A DNA stretch of 32,301 nt from Streptococcus suis (GCF_002960425.1 NZ_POIZ01000021.1:1-32301), one strand, 5' to 3'; shown: positions 8,746 to 16,110, counted from the first letter of the stretch. Notes: generated from the letters alone by a model not told the origin. A program made the numbers and translations.

Positions 8746-8891
8746 TGTTTTCTAAAAATAAATCTCCCCTCCTGCTGGCACTCGGCTTCTTTCTGATTGC
8801 GATTAGTCCACTGTACGGAAATAAGTATTTCAATATTATTTCTGGTTTGGTGTTCATCTTACTCAGTGTACTTAGAAGTAGGAGAAAATAA
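8745..8891 (+). CDS. 48-residue hypothetical membrane protein
   Basis: The ATG shares its A with the EIIC stop (TGATG), the classic arrangement for re-initiation. The product has two hydrophobic stretches (about residues 8-22 and 29-42) joined by a short polar turn (SPLYGNKYF), and a basic end (RSRRK). I do not recognise a family. It is followed 15 bases later by the terminator, so it is the last gene of the operon. It could be a small partner of EIIC or a chance ORF. Overlap, hydrophobic pattern and placement before the terminator favour a real gene. Confidence 0.6.
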   Translation: MFSKNKSPLLLALGFFLIAISPLYGNKYFNIISGLVFILLSVLRSRRK

Positions 8892-8906
8892 TAACAAGTG
8901 GGAAAA

Positions 8907-8936
8907 AAACGACTTCCGTAGGGGAGGTCGTTTTTG
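8907..8936. terminator. Bidirectional terminator, copy 2 of a 30-base repeat
   Basis: The hairpin AACGACTTCC / GGAGGTCGTT is flanked by A-runs and T-runs, so it works on both strands. It ends the PTS operon on the plus strand and the hydrolase gene on the minus strand. It is identical to 110-139. Confidence 0.8.
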
Positions 8937-8941
8937 TCTGT

Positions 8942-9706
8942 CTATAGGTATTTCTTCTCGCTCAACCAAGCGTGGATAACAGAGAGAGTTTTGTCTTGGA
9001 ACTTACCAGATTCGTACATATGGTCTGCTCCTGTTAGGGAAACCAGAACAGAATCTTGGTAGTTTTTAGCTGTTTTTCGGGCAATGGCAGATACGGTCAT
9101 CTTGTCCTCGCTTCCTGTGATGACTAGGACAGGTCCTGTAATCTTGCTGAAATCGACATAGCCAGCTCTGCTTTTGTCAAAGAAAGGAAAGGCCATTTGG
9201 GTATAGACCTTGCCAGACTCGGGCACCAGGGTCTTGAAAACCTCTTCTTTTAGGGCAGGCTCCTGAACGTTGAGGCAGTAGCGGAAGAATTCGGCTTTAT
9301 AAGGTGGCATGGGCTTTTTCCAAAATCCCCAGCGCAAGAAGTGACGGATGAAGCAACGAATCATGGTTGGATAGAAAGCAAAGATGTCAGCCGTTGGAGC
9401 GGGTCCCATGAGAATCATACCAGCCACCTGAGTGCGTTCCGCAACCATTTGGGCCAAGAGGCAGCCCAGAGAATGCCCCAAGAGTAGCGGTGGTTCGTCT
9501 AAGCTCTCAACCAAGGCGACTAAATCCTCAGTATAGTCTGTCAGGCTGACGGCACCGACCTTTTCCATGACATCATCATAAGGGAGGTCGTGGTAGCGTA
9601 GGCTAGGTGTGTGGACCCGCAAGCCCATGTTTTCTAATTTACGGGCAAAATCTCCCCAGACGGAGCCGTCACACCAGGTTCCGTGAATTAAAACGATATC
9701 TTTCAT
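8942..9706 (-). CDS. Alpha/beta-hydrolase fold protein
   Basis: A cytoplasmic hydrolase of 254 residues of unknown substrate. Seen: the oxyanion-region motif VLIHGTWCDGSVW at the N-terminus, the nucleophile elbow GHSLG (Ser79), an acid in TGSEDK (Asp201) and a histidine in GADHMYES (His229), together a complete catalytic triad. The cap region around residues 105-150 is aromatic and basic. There is no signal peptide. It is the only clearly minus-strand gene here, with a good ribosome site (AGGAGGAG) and its own promoter (9729-9757). It could be an esterase or lipase-like enzyme; the HGTWCDGSVW start occurs in many uncharacterised members. Confidence 0.88.
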   Translation of the reverse strand: MKDIVLIHGTWCDGSVWGDFARKLENMGLRVHTPSLRYHDLPYDDVMEKVGAVSLTDYTEDLVALVESLDEPPLLLGHSLGCLLAQMVAERTQVAGMILMGPAPTADIFAFYPTMIRCFIRHFLRWGFWKKPMPPYKAEFFRYCLNVQEPALKEEVFKTLVPESGKVYTQMAFPFFDKSRAGYVDFSKITGPVLVITGSEDKMTVSAIARKTAKNYQDSVLVSLTGADHMYESGKFQDKTLSVIHAWLSEKKYL

Positions 9707-9728
9707 ATTCTCCTCCTGACTTTTTTCT

Positions 9729-9757
9729 ATTATAGCATGCTGAAAGCTAATTGTTAA
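9729..9757 (-). promoter_or_regulatory. Promoter of the hydrolase gene
   Basis: Read on the minus strand: TTAACA (9752-9757), a 17-base spacer, then TATAAT (9729-9734), some 23 bases before the start codon. The -35 box coincides with the left half of the WalR-like box. Confidence 0.7.
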
Positions 9758-9768
9758 CTGTCTGTAAA
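9752..9768 (+). promoter_or_regulatory. WalR (VicR/YycF)-like box
   Basis: TGTTAA, five bases, TGTAAA. This fits exactly the known WalR consensus TGTWAH-N5-TGTWAH. It points toward the secreted CHAP gene at 10118, and WalR-controlled genes in streptococci are typically CHAP or cell-wall hydrolase genes such as pcsB. It also covers the -35 box of the divergent hydrolase. Confidence 0.6.
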
Positions 9769-9842
9769 AGAGTTAACATACTAGTCACATTTCTTTAAGT
9801 CTTGTGCAAGATAAGTTGGTTAAGATAGATGCAGAAGTAATA

Positions 9843-10099
9843 ACTCTTTGAAAATCAAAATCAGACCTTGTTGACTTGATTTGATGACTGAAATGCTCCA
9901 GTGGAGCCTTTCAGCCTGTTCCCTTGAAATATAAAAGGAACAGAGTTCTATCTGTATGAGTAGAAACGAACTACGTTCGCCTATCTCCAACCTCCAAAGG
10001 TTCCCCGAACCTTTTTGTAGCGAACAGGTTCGCTCTATCTCCAACCTCCAAAGGTTCCCCGAACCTTTGGAGCTAGTCTGATTTCGATTTTCATTGAGT
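9843..10099. repeat. Streptococcal intergenic repeat element (RUP-like), copy A
   Basis: Inverted ends of about 24 bases, ACTCTTTGAAAATCAAAATC on the left and, inverted, ACTCAATGAAAATCGAAATC on the right, enclose about 210 bases with no convincing gene. Inside, a 34-base unit is repeated exactly (9981-10014 and 10035-10068). The ends match those of the element at 15894-15992. It resembles the RUP-type small non-autonomous repeats of pneumococcus; the family name is from memory. With its flanks it fills the gene-free stretch 9707-10117. Confidence 0.7.
9981..10068 (+). repeat. Two 34-base direct repeats inside copy A
   Basis: Positions 9981-10014 and 10035-10068 are identical. Each contains its own hairpin, AAAGGTTC / GAACCTTT. 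The start-to-start spacing is 54 bases. Confidence 0.85.
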
Positions 10100-10117
10100 A
10101 TAGATTGAAAGGATTTG

Positions 10118-10708
10118 ATGAGTATGAATAAACAAACACTTCACAAAACTATGAAAGCTGCCCTTGCTACTGCCATGCTGGGAGGAATGTTAGCTCTGGG
10201 ACAAGAAGCTGTTAAGGCGGATACAGAATTGACAGATAGTCCCACGCTTTCAGCCTTGACTGTTCAAGTAGAAGAAAAGGAGCGGTTGAAACAAGAAGCA
10301 GAGGCTAAAGCTGCAGCTCAAGCAGCCTTGACCACAAATATGGTATCAGAGGTTGCTGTAGAATACACAGCCAATACCTATCCTGCTGGTCAATGTACAT
10401 GGGGAGCCAAGGAAATGGCGCCTTGGGTTGGCAACTATTGGGGAAATGGTGGCGCCTGGGCAGCCAGTGCGGCAGCTCTTGGTTATGAAGTAGGAACAAC
10501 TCCTAAGGTTGGCGCAATCGCTGTTTGGACAGACGGTGGTTATGGTCACGTTGCCTATGTTACCGATGTAGCGGCCGACGGCACTATTCAAGTAATGGAA
10601 TCAAACTATGGCGGAGCCTACTACCCAAGCAATGTACGTGGCTTCTTTGATCCAACAACCACTAGCGAAGGAACTGTAAGCTATATTTACCCTCCAGCTG
10701 GGGTCTAG
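10118..10708 (+). CDS. Secreted CHAP-domain protein, putative peptidoglycan hydrolase
   Basis: An exported cysteine amidase/endopeptidase candidate of 196 residues. Order: signal peptide (residues 1 to about 34, basic start, hydrophobic core, likely cleavage near VKA), a short charged helical linker rich in K, E and A (about 50-72), then a CHAP domain (about 85-195) with Cys93 in GQCTWG, His144 in YGHVAYV and Glu161/Asn163 in MESNYGG. There is no separate wall-binding domain. The ATG at 10118 or 10124 could be the start; the AAAGGA at 10108-10113 is four bases from the first and ten from the second. The WalR-like box upstream supports a role in wall remodelling. The upstream repeat lies between that box and the gene. 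Confidence 0.9.
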   Translation: MSMNKQTLHKTMKAALATAMLGGMLALGQEAVKADTELTDSPTLSALTVQVEEKERLKQEAEAKAAAQAALTTNMVSEVAVEYTANTYPAGQCTWGAKEMAPWVGNYWGNGGAWAASAAALGYEVGTTPKVGAIAVWTDGGYGHVAYVTDVAADGTIQVMESNYGGAYYPSNVRGFFDPTTTSEGTVSYIYPPAGV

Positions 10709-10724
10709 GGATAGGCCTTATTTC
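10701..10724 (+). terminator. Terminator-like hairpin overlapping the CHAP stop codon
   Basis: GGTCTA (10702-10707), loop GGGA, TAGGCC (10712-10717), then TTATTT. The stop codon TAG at 10706-10708 is part of the stem. It is nearly duplicated at 10776-10802. Confidence 0.5.
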
Positions 10725-10775
10725 GCTCCGAGGAAGGCTTGGACGAATAAGTTGGCAGGACAAACTGAAAAATGC

Positions 10776-10802
10776 AAAGGTCTAGAAATAGGCCTTTTCT
10801 AA
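10776..10802 (+). terminator. Rho-independent terminator of the CHAP gene
   Basis: AAAGGTCTA (10776-10784), a GAAA tetraloop, TAGGCCTTT (10789-10797), then more T. One pair is G-T. Confidence 0.7.
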
Positions 10803-10851
10803 GTGCAGAGGCTCCATTTAAAATATTTATACCCCTGATAGAAATTATATA

Positions 10852-10881
10852 TTGGCTCATAAGATTCTTTCGTGATATGAT
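10852..10881 (+). promoter_or_regulatory. Promoter of the amino-acid ABC transporter operon
   Basis: A weak -35 box TTGGCT (10852-10857), an 18-base spacer and TATGAT (10876-10881) with an upstream TG, so an extended -10. Confidence 0.55.
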
Positions 10882-10914
10882 AGTACAATCTGAAAAAGAA
10901 AGAGTGTACAATTC

Positions 10915-11724
10915 ATGAAAAAATTAGCTTTATTTGCAACAACAGCCCTAGCAGCCTTTGCCTTGGCAGCTTGCAATTCTTCAACATCAACTAGCTCATC
11001 AAGCAGCACAGACCAAACTCTCTTGGCACAAATCAAGGAAGAAGGTGTCATTCAAATCGGTACGGAAGGTGCCTATGCTCCATACTCTTACCATGACGAG
11101 AGCGGAAAATTGGTCGGCTACGACGTAGAAGTTGCTGAAGCAGTTGCTGAGAAATTGGGCGTTAAGGTCGAGTTTGTTGAAACCAAGTGGGATTCCATGA
11201 TTGCAGGTTTGGACGCGGCACGTTTTGATACTATTGCCAACCAAGTCGGTGTGACAGACGAGCGTAAGGAAAAGTATGACTTTTCAGCACCATACACCTA
11301 TATCTACGGAGCTTTAGTAACCCAGAAAGATAATACGGAGATTACAGGTTTTGCTGACTTGGCAGGTAAAAAATCTGCTAACAGTTTGACTAGTAACTGG
11401 GCAGATTTGGCGCGTGAAAACGGTGCGGAAGTTGTCGGTGTAGATGGATTTTCACAAGCGGTTGAATTGTTGAATACAAACCGTGTGGATGTGACCATCA
11501 ATGACAACTTGGTTTACTTGGATTACCTCAAGCAACACGCAGATGCACCGATTAAGGTTGTGACCTTGACAGACGATGTTTCCACAACAGCCTTCCCAGT
11601 GGTTAAAGGAAATGAAGACCTTGTCAAAGAAATCGATGAAGCCTTGGCGGAATTGGCTAGCGAAGGAAAATTAGCTGAAATTTCAAACAAATACTTTGGC
11701 GAAGACGTATCGAAAGCCAAGTAA
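10915..11724 (+). CDS. Amino-acid ABC transporter substrate-binding lipoprotein, cystine-type
   Basis: A surface lipoprotein of 269 residues that binds an amino acid for import. Seen: a lipoprotein signal ending LAAC with Cys20 as lipidation site, a serine/threonine-rich tether (about 21-33), and the periplasmic-binding-protein family 3 pattern beginning VIQIGTEGAYAPYSYHDE and containing LVGYDVEVAEAVAEKLGVKV. The closest types known to me are the cystine/cysteine binders (TcyJ-like) of streptococci, but ligand cannot be fixed by eye. The ATPase and permease genes follow 12 and 9 bases after one another, giving a complete importer. Confidence 0.9.
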   Translation: MKKLALFATTALAAFALAACNSSTSTSSSSSTDQTLLAQIKEEGVIQIGTEGAYAPYSYHDESGKLVGYDVEVAEAVAEKLGVKVEFVETKWDSMIAGLDAARFDTIANQVGVTDERKEKYDFSAPYTYIYGALVTQKDNTEITGFADLAGKKSANSLTSNWADLARENGAEVVGVDGFSQAVELLNTNRVDVTINDNLVYLDYLKQHADAPIKVVTLTDDVSTTAFPVVKGNEDLVKEIDEALAELASEGKLAEISNKYFGEDVSKAK

Positions 11725-11736
11725 GCAGGAGAAACC

Positions 11737-12396
11737 ATGACAGATAGAGTATGGCAATTAGTGATTGATTCATTTTCGCAGATACTTGTTCCAGGATTGT
11801 TGGTGACCATTCCACTGACAATCCTGTCTTTTGCCTTTGGCTTGCTCTTGGCTATTGGAACGGCCTTGGTACAGGTAGCCAATCTTCCAGTACTCAAACA
11901 ACTGGCTCGTTTTTATATTTGGATTATCCGTGGAACACCTCTCTTGGTCCAGCTCTATGTCATTTTTTATGGCTTACCAAGTTTGGGTCTGGTCATTGAT
12001 GCCTTCCCATCGGCAGTCCTAGTGTTTTCTATTAACACAGGTGCCTATGCTGCGGAAACCATTCGGGCCTCTATTGAGTCCGTGCCTAAGGGGCAGCTGG
12101 AGGCTGGCTATTCTGTCGGGATGAGTTTTGCCCAGACCATGCGTCGCATCATTCTCCCCCAAGCCTTTCGAGTGGCCTTTCCACCCTTATCGAATACCTT
12201 GATTGGTCTGGTTAAGGACACGTCACTGGCAGCCAACATTACGGTCTTGGAGATGTTTATGGCAACCCAGCAGATTGCGGCTAGAACCTACGAGCCGTTC
12301 ATTCTCTACTGTGAAGTGGCCCTTATTTACCTAGTCTTTTCAACTATATTGACCAAGCTTCAAGCCTATGGTGAGAAGAAGTTAGCAGTCTATTAG
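11737..12396 (+). CDS. Amino-acid ABC transporter permease
   Basis: A membrane component of a polar amino-acid importer, 219 residues with about five hydrophobic segments. The family signature WIIRGTPLLVQLYVIFYGLP and the EAA loop ESVPKGQLEAGYSVGMS, which contacts the ATPase, are both present. It lies between the binding protein and the ATPase with short spacers, in an operon reading on the plus strand. It probably acts as a homodimer, because only one permease gene is present. Confidence 0.93.
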   Translation: MTDRVWQLVIDSFSQILVPGLLVTIPLTILSFAFGLLLAIGTALVQVANLPVLKQLARFYIWIIRGTPLLVQLYVIFYGLPSLGLVIDAFPSAVLVFSINTGAYAAETIRASIESVPKGQLEAGYSVGMSFAQTMRRIILPQAFRVAFPPLSNTLIGLVKDTSLAANITVLEMFMATQQIAARTYEPFILYCEVALIYLVFSTILTKLQAYGEKKLAVY

Positions 12397-12405
12397 GAGG
12401 TTCAG

Positions 12406-13149
12406 ATGATACAAGCAAGTGGAGTAAAGCTGGCCTTCCATGGACAGCAGGTTTTAAAGGGAATTGATGTTCAGGTCAATCCAGGAGAGGTGGTTGTCAT
12501 CTTGGGACCATCTGGTTCAGGGAAAACAACCCTTCTTCGTTCCTTGAACTTTTTGGAAAAAGCTGACGCGGGGCACTTGGTTTTCGGTGAAGACAGCTAT
12601 GACTTGGCTAAGATTGGTCATAAAGAAATCGCAGCTATCCGCAAGCGAACAGCTTTTGTTTTTCAAAACTACAATCTCTTTGCCAACAAGACTGCCCTGC
12701 AAAACGTGACGGAGGGTCTGATTGTGGCTCGAAAGGTGCCCAAGCAAGAGGCTGAAAGAATTGGTAAAGCAGCCTTGGACAAGGTTGGGTTGTCGGACAA
12801 ATATGATTTCTATCCAAGTCAGTTATCCGGTGGTCAGCAGCAACGGGTCGGCATTGCCAGAGCTATTGCGACCAATCCAGAGGTCATTTATTTTGATGAG
12901 CCAACCTCGGCCTTGGATCCTGAGTTAATCGGTGAAGTCTTGGCAGTCATGATGCAGTTGGCCAAAGAAGGCATGACCATGGTCGTCGTGACGCACGAAA
13001 TGGGCTTTGCGCGTGCAGTGGCCGACCGAGTGATTTTCATGGATGGGGGTCAGATTATCGAAGAAGGTCGCCCAGAAGCTATTTTTGACCATCCAAAAGA
13101 AGAACGAACCAAGCAGTTCTTGGCTCGGATTCAGAAAGAAGAACTATAG
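12406..13149 (+). CDS. Amino-acid ABC transporter ATP-binding protein
   Basis: The ATPase subunit (247 residues). Seen: Walker [10 protein letters not shown] (about residues 34-42), the Q-loop in FVFQNYNLF, the signature [14 protein letters not shown], Walker [14 protein letters not shown] and the switch histidine in VVTHEM. These mark it as a polar amino-acid importer ATPase (GlnQ/TcyC type). It is the last gene of the operon; a terminator begins within ten bases of the stop. Confidence 0.95.
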   Translation: MIQASGVKLAFHGQQVLKGIDVQVNPGEVVVILGPSGSGKTTLLRSLNFLEKADAGHLVFGEDSYDLAKIGHKEIAAIRKRTAFVFQNYNLFANKTALQNVTEGLIVARKVPKQEAERIGKAALDKVGLSDKYDFYPSQLSGGQQQRVGIARAIATNPEVIYFDEPTSALDPELIGEVLAVMMQLAKEGMTMVVVTHEMGFARAVADRVIFMDGGQIIEEGRPEAIFDHPKEERTKQFLARIQKEEL

Positions 13150-13153
13150 AAGG

Positions 13154-13179
13154 AAAACACTGGCAATGCTGGTGTTTTT
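13154..13179 (+). terminator. Terminator after the ABC operon
   Basis: AAAACACT pairs with GGTGTTTT around the segment GGCAATGCT and is followed by T. The stem is mostly A-T but long. Confidence 0.7.
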
Positions 13180-13221
13180 CTCATACCTAAAGAAATAGAT
13201 GTTATAACCTTCAAAACACTT

Positions 13222-13250
13222 TTGCATTTTTTACTAGAATTGGATATAAT
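13222..13250 (+). promoter_or_regulatory. Promoter of the LacI-family regulator
   Basis: TTGCAT (13222-13227), a 17-base spacer, and a perfect TATAAT (13245-13250). Confidence 0.75.
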
Positions 13251-13257
13251 AGATTAA

Positions 13258-13271
13258 AGAAAACGTTTGCA
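13258..13271. promoter_or_regulatory. cre-like or LacI-type autoregulatory operator
   Basis: AGAAAACGTTTGCA differs from the cre pattern TGNAANCGNNNNCA at only its first base, and has the AAACGTTT centre typical of LacI-family operators. It lies at the expected transcript start just after the -10 box, a position that would block transcription. Confidence 0.55.
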
Positions 13272-13314
13272 CAACATTTTATACAAGTTGGCAGGATTTT
13301 ATGGAGGGGAGCCT

Positions 13315-14253
13315 ATGACGACTTTGGCAGATGTGGCTAGGCTAGCCAATGTTTCAAAGATGACGGTGTCGCGTGTCATCAATCATCCAGAGCAGGTCAC
13401 TCAGGAATTACGGACCCTGGTTACAGCTGCGATGGAGGAGCTTCATTATAAGCCCAATGTGGCGGCAAAAGCTCTTGCAGAAAAGAGAACCTTTATCATA
13501 CAAGTCATTATTCTGGAGAAGATGGACGATGTGGAGCCTTACTATATGGACCTGTTGGCAGGAATTGCGAATGAGTTGAATAAAAGCAGTTATACCTTGC
13601 AGCTGGTGACCAGTGCTGATTTGGTAACGGACCAGTGCGATGGCTATATTGTAACAGGAGCCAGAAAATCGGATTACAGCTGGTTGCAGAACTTAGGAAA
13701 GCCTCTTATTTTATTCGGAGAAAATCAGGCAGGTTTGCCTTTTGTGGACTCTGACAATTTTACAGCAACTAAGTTAGCGACAGAGTTTGCTCTTGCCAAG
13801 GGCTACCAATCTGTTGTCTTTGTGGGGATTGATTTACCAGAGCCTTTTGAAAGCAAACGCGAAGAAGGTTATTTGGCAACCATGAAAGGTCGTGACAGTC
13901 AACTCTATCGCCTAGAAAACAACTCCCAGCTGGCCGAAATATTTATTAAAGAGTTTGAGGATTTACCAGACAACACTTGTTTTATCTGTGCTTCGGATTG
14001 TTTGGCCTTGGGGATTAGTAGAGGTCTACAGGCTATGGGCAAAGCTATTCCGCAGGAGGTGGGGATCATTGGATTTGATGGTTTTTTTATCGACAGAATG
14101 TCCAGCCCTGCCCTGACAACTATGAAACAACCCATTCGAAAAATGGGAGAGGTGAGTGTCAAACGCCTGATGACGCTCTTGGATGGCCAGACCTTGGCCA
14201 GTCAAGGCTACTATTGTCAAGCCAGTTTAATTGAACGAGAAACTACGCCATAG
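13315..14253 (+). CDS. LacI-family transcriptional regulator
   Basis: A DNA-binding repressor of 312 residues. The HTH and hinge are at the N-terminus (TLADVARLANVSKMTVSRVI, then PNVAAKAL at about residues 49-56), followed by a periplasmic-binding-like effector domain with FICASDCLALGISRGLQ and VGIIGFDGF. The start is the ATG at 13315, after a GGAGGGGA ribosome site; longer readings run into the leader. Its effector is unknown. It stands alone in its transcript, between an amino-acid importer and the ula genes, so its targets cannot be inferred from neighbours alone. The operator-like site in its own promoter suggests autoregulation or CcpA control. Confidence 0.92.
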   Translation: MTTLADVARLANVSKMTVSRVINHPEQVTQELRTLVTAAMEELHYKPNVAAKALAEKRTFIIQVIILEKMDDVEPYYMDLLAGIANELNKSSYTLQLVTSADLVTDQCDGYIVTGARKSDYSWLQNLGKPLILFGENQAGLPFVDSDNFTATKLATEFALAKGYQSVVFVGIDLPEPFESKREEGYLATMKGRDSQLYRLENNSQLAEIFIKEFEDLPDNTCFICASDCLALGISRGLQAMGKAIPQEVGIIGFDGFFIDRMSSPALTTMKQPIRKMGEVSVKRLMTLLDGQTLASQGYYCQASLIERETTP

Positions 14254-14267
14254 TAGTTTCTTTTTTT
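14238..14267 (+). terminator. Terminator of the LacI-family regulator gene
   Basis: GAAACTAC (14239-14246), a six-base loop, GTAGTTTC (14253-14260), then seven T. The stop codon lies in the loop and stem. Confidence 0.8.
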
Positions 14268-14338
14268 ACTGCAGAATATAGAAGAAATTGCTTTTGGGCT
14301 TTGATAATTAGCATAAAACATTAGAAAAATTGACAAAT

Positions 14339-14381
14339 AGTCCAAGAGTGAACACAAGCCTGTGTTTTATTTGGTCTTTTT
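14339..14381 (+). promoter_or_regulatory. Putative UlaR activator site before ulaA
   Basis: A 43-base segment is repeated with two mismatches before ulaG (21822-21864). Its core is a perfect inverted repeat, AACACA-agcc-TGTGTT (14351-14366). It ends 18 bases before the -10 box in both promoters and replaces a recognisable -35 box, as expected for an activator. Confidence 0.75.
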
Positions 14382-14399
14382 GTTTCCGCTTTCAAGACT

Positions 14400-14405
14400 T
14401 ATAAT
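14400..14405 (+). promoter_or_regulatory. -10 box of the ula operon promoter
   Basis: TATAAT without a usable -35 box. The region normally holding it (14377-14382) is a T-run at the end of the conserved activator element. A leader of about 30 bases follows. Confidence 0.65.
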
Positions 14406-14443
14406 AAAACCATAAAAATCATTTCAAAAAGGAGAATTGAAAA

Positions 14444-15892
14444 ATGGATTTTCTTCAAACCCCATTAAACTGGTTCTCGCAAAACATCTTGCAGAATCCA
14501 GCCTTCTTCGTAGGTCTTTTGGTATTGGTGGGCTATGCCCTCTTAAAGAAAAAGCCTCATGATGTCTTTGCAGGGTTTATCAAAGCAACGGTCGGCTACA
14601 TGATTTTGAACGTAGCTGCTGGTGGTTTGGTAACAACCTTCCGTCCAATCTTGGCAGCCTTGAACTACAAGTTCCAAATTGATGCGGCAGTTATCGATCC
14701 TTACTTCGGTCTTGCAGCAGCAAACGGCAAAATCGCTGAAGAGTTTCCTGATTTCGTATCAGCAGCAACGACAGCTCTCTTGATTGGTTTTGGTGTCAAC
14801 ATCCTCTTGGTTGCACTTCGTAAGGTTACAAAAGTACGTACTCTGTTCATCACTGGACACATCATGGTACAACAAGCAGCAACAATCTCATTGATGGTGC
14901 TCTTCCTTATCCCAGGTCTTCGCAACCAATTTGGTACAGCAGCTATCGGTATCATCTGTGGTATCTACTGGGCAGTCAGCTCAAACATGACTGTTGAAGC
15001 AACGCAACGCTTGACAGGTGGTGGTGGATTTGCCATCGGTCACCAACAACAATTCGCTATCTGGTTCGTAGATAAGATTGCTCCAAAACTTGGTAAAAAA
15101 GAAGAAAACTTGGACAACTTGAAGTTGCCTAGCTTCCTTAACATCTTCCACGATACAGTTGTTGCATCAGCAACCTTGATGTTGGTATTCTTCGGTGTTA
15201 TCTTGTTCATCTTGGGTCCAGAAATCATGGCAAACCCAGAAGTGATCACTTCAGGTACTCCATACAACCCAGCTAAACAAGCCTTCTTCATGTACGTTGT
15301 ACAAACAGCCTTCACTTTCTCAGTATATCTCTTCATCTTGATGCAGGGTGTACGTATGTTCGTAGCAGAATTGACCAATGCCTTCCAAGGTATCTCAAGC
15401 AAACTGCTTCCAGGTTCATTCCCAGCGGTGGACGTTGCAGCTTCTTACGGCTTCGGTTCATCTAACGCAGTTCTTTCAGGTTTTGCCTTCGGTTTGGTTG
15501 GTCAGTTGATCACTATTGTTCTCTTGATTGTCTTCAAGAGCCCAATCCTCATCATCACTGGTTTCGTACCTGTATTCTTCGATAACGCAGCTATCGCAGT
15601 TTACGCTGACAAACGTGGTGGTTGGAAAGCAGCAGCAATTCTTTCATTCCTGTCAGGTGTCCTTCAAGTAGCTCTTGGTGCAGTCTGCGTCGGCTTGCTT
15701 GAATTGAGCGGTGGTTACCACGGAAACATCGACTTCGAAATCCCATGGTTGCCATTCGGTTATGCCTTCAAATACCTTGGTATTGCTGGTTATGTTCTTG
15801 TCTGCCTCTTCTTGTTGGCAATCCCACAACTTCAATTTGCAAAAGCAAAAGATAAGGAAGCTTATTATCGCGGTGAGGCGCAAGCTGACTAA
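14444..15892 (+). CDS. ulaA: PTS L-ascorbate-specific EIIC
   Basis: The membrane transporter that brings in L-ascorbate with phosphorylation (482 residues, about eleven hydrophobic segments). It matches UlaA-family proteins in length and in features such as FVGLLVLVGYALLKKKPHDV near the start, ITGHIMVQQAATISLMV, the GGGGFAIGHQQQFAIW loop (about residues 188-203) and SYGFGSSNAVLSGFAFG. A good ribosome site (AAAGGAG) is present. The codon choice is strongly biased to preferred codons, suggesting high expression. Downstream, the normally close EIIB gene is separated by 218 bases that hold a mobile repeat. Confidence 0.95.
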   Translation: MDFLQTPLNWFSQNILQNPAFFVGLLVLVGYALLKKKPHDVFAGFIKATVGYMILNVAAGGLVTTFRPILAALNYKFQIDAAVIDPYFGLAAANGKIAEEFPDFVSAATTALLIGFGVNILLVALRKVTKVRTLFITGHIMVQQAATISLMVLFLIPGLRNQFGTAAIGIICGIYWAVSSNMTVEATQRLTGGGGFAIGHQQQFAIWFVDKIAPKLGKKEENLDNLKLPSFLNIFHDTVVASATLMLVFFGVILFILGPEIMANPEVITSGTPYNPAKQAFFMYVVQTAFTFSVYLFILMQGVRMFVAELTNAFQGISSKLLPGSFPAVDVAASYGFGSSNAVLSGFAFGLVGQLITIVLLIVFKSPILIITGFVPVFFDNAAIAVYADKRGGWKAAAILSFLSGVLQVALGAVCVGLLELSGGYHGNIDFEIPWLPFGYAFKYLGIAGYVLVCLFLLAIPQLQFAKAKDKEAYYRGEAQAD

Positions 15893-15893
15893 C

Positions 15894-15992
15894 ACTCTTC
15901 GAAAATCAAAAGGATACGTCGTCAAGAGCCTTGGTGAACTCTAGTTCTACCGTCGGCTGCGTTTCCTAGTCTGCTTCTGATTTTCATTGAGT
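15894..15992. repeat. RUP-like repeat element, copy B
   Basis: A 99-base element with ends ACTCTTCGAAAATC and, inverted, ACTCAATGAAAATC. It begins two bases after the ulaA stop. It shares its ends with copy A (9843-10099). A further left end, CTTCGAAAATCAACAG, lies at 16019-16034, perhaps a broken neighbour. The interior has no ORF. Confidence 0.7.
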
Positions 15993-16110
15993 GCCTGTTC
16001 TTCAGTAAGATGATAGTCCTTCGAAAATCAACAGAACAAAACTTCATTTATTACTCGGTTCATTAAGAAAACAACAAAATATATTTTATAAAAAACAAGG
16101 AGAAAACAAT

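Noticed and set aside
8797..8979. Plus-strand 60-codon frame after EIIC
   Set aside because: It lies in another frame over the small membrane protein gene and runs through the terminator. It has no ribosome site and no protein-like composition.
9820..10044. Minus-strand frame of 74 codons
   Set aside because: It lies within the RUP-like repeat and reads the repeat units. No ribosome site or family resemblance is seen.
9981..10068. CRISPR-like repeats
   Set aside because: Only two units, each self-complementary and inside a mobile repeat, with no cas genes nearby.
10709..10914. Riboswitch or T-box before the amino-acid transporter
   Set aside because: The interval contains a terminator and a promoter only. 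No T-box or SAM-type motif was seen.
13267..13314. Longer N-terminus of the LacI-family regulator
   Set aside because: It would start at a TTG inside the operator-like site. The HTH normally begins within a few residues of the start, as with the ATG at 13315.
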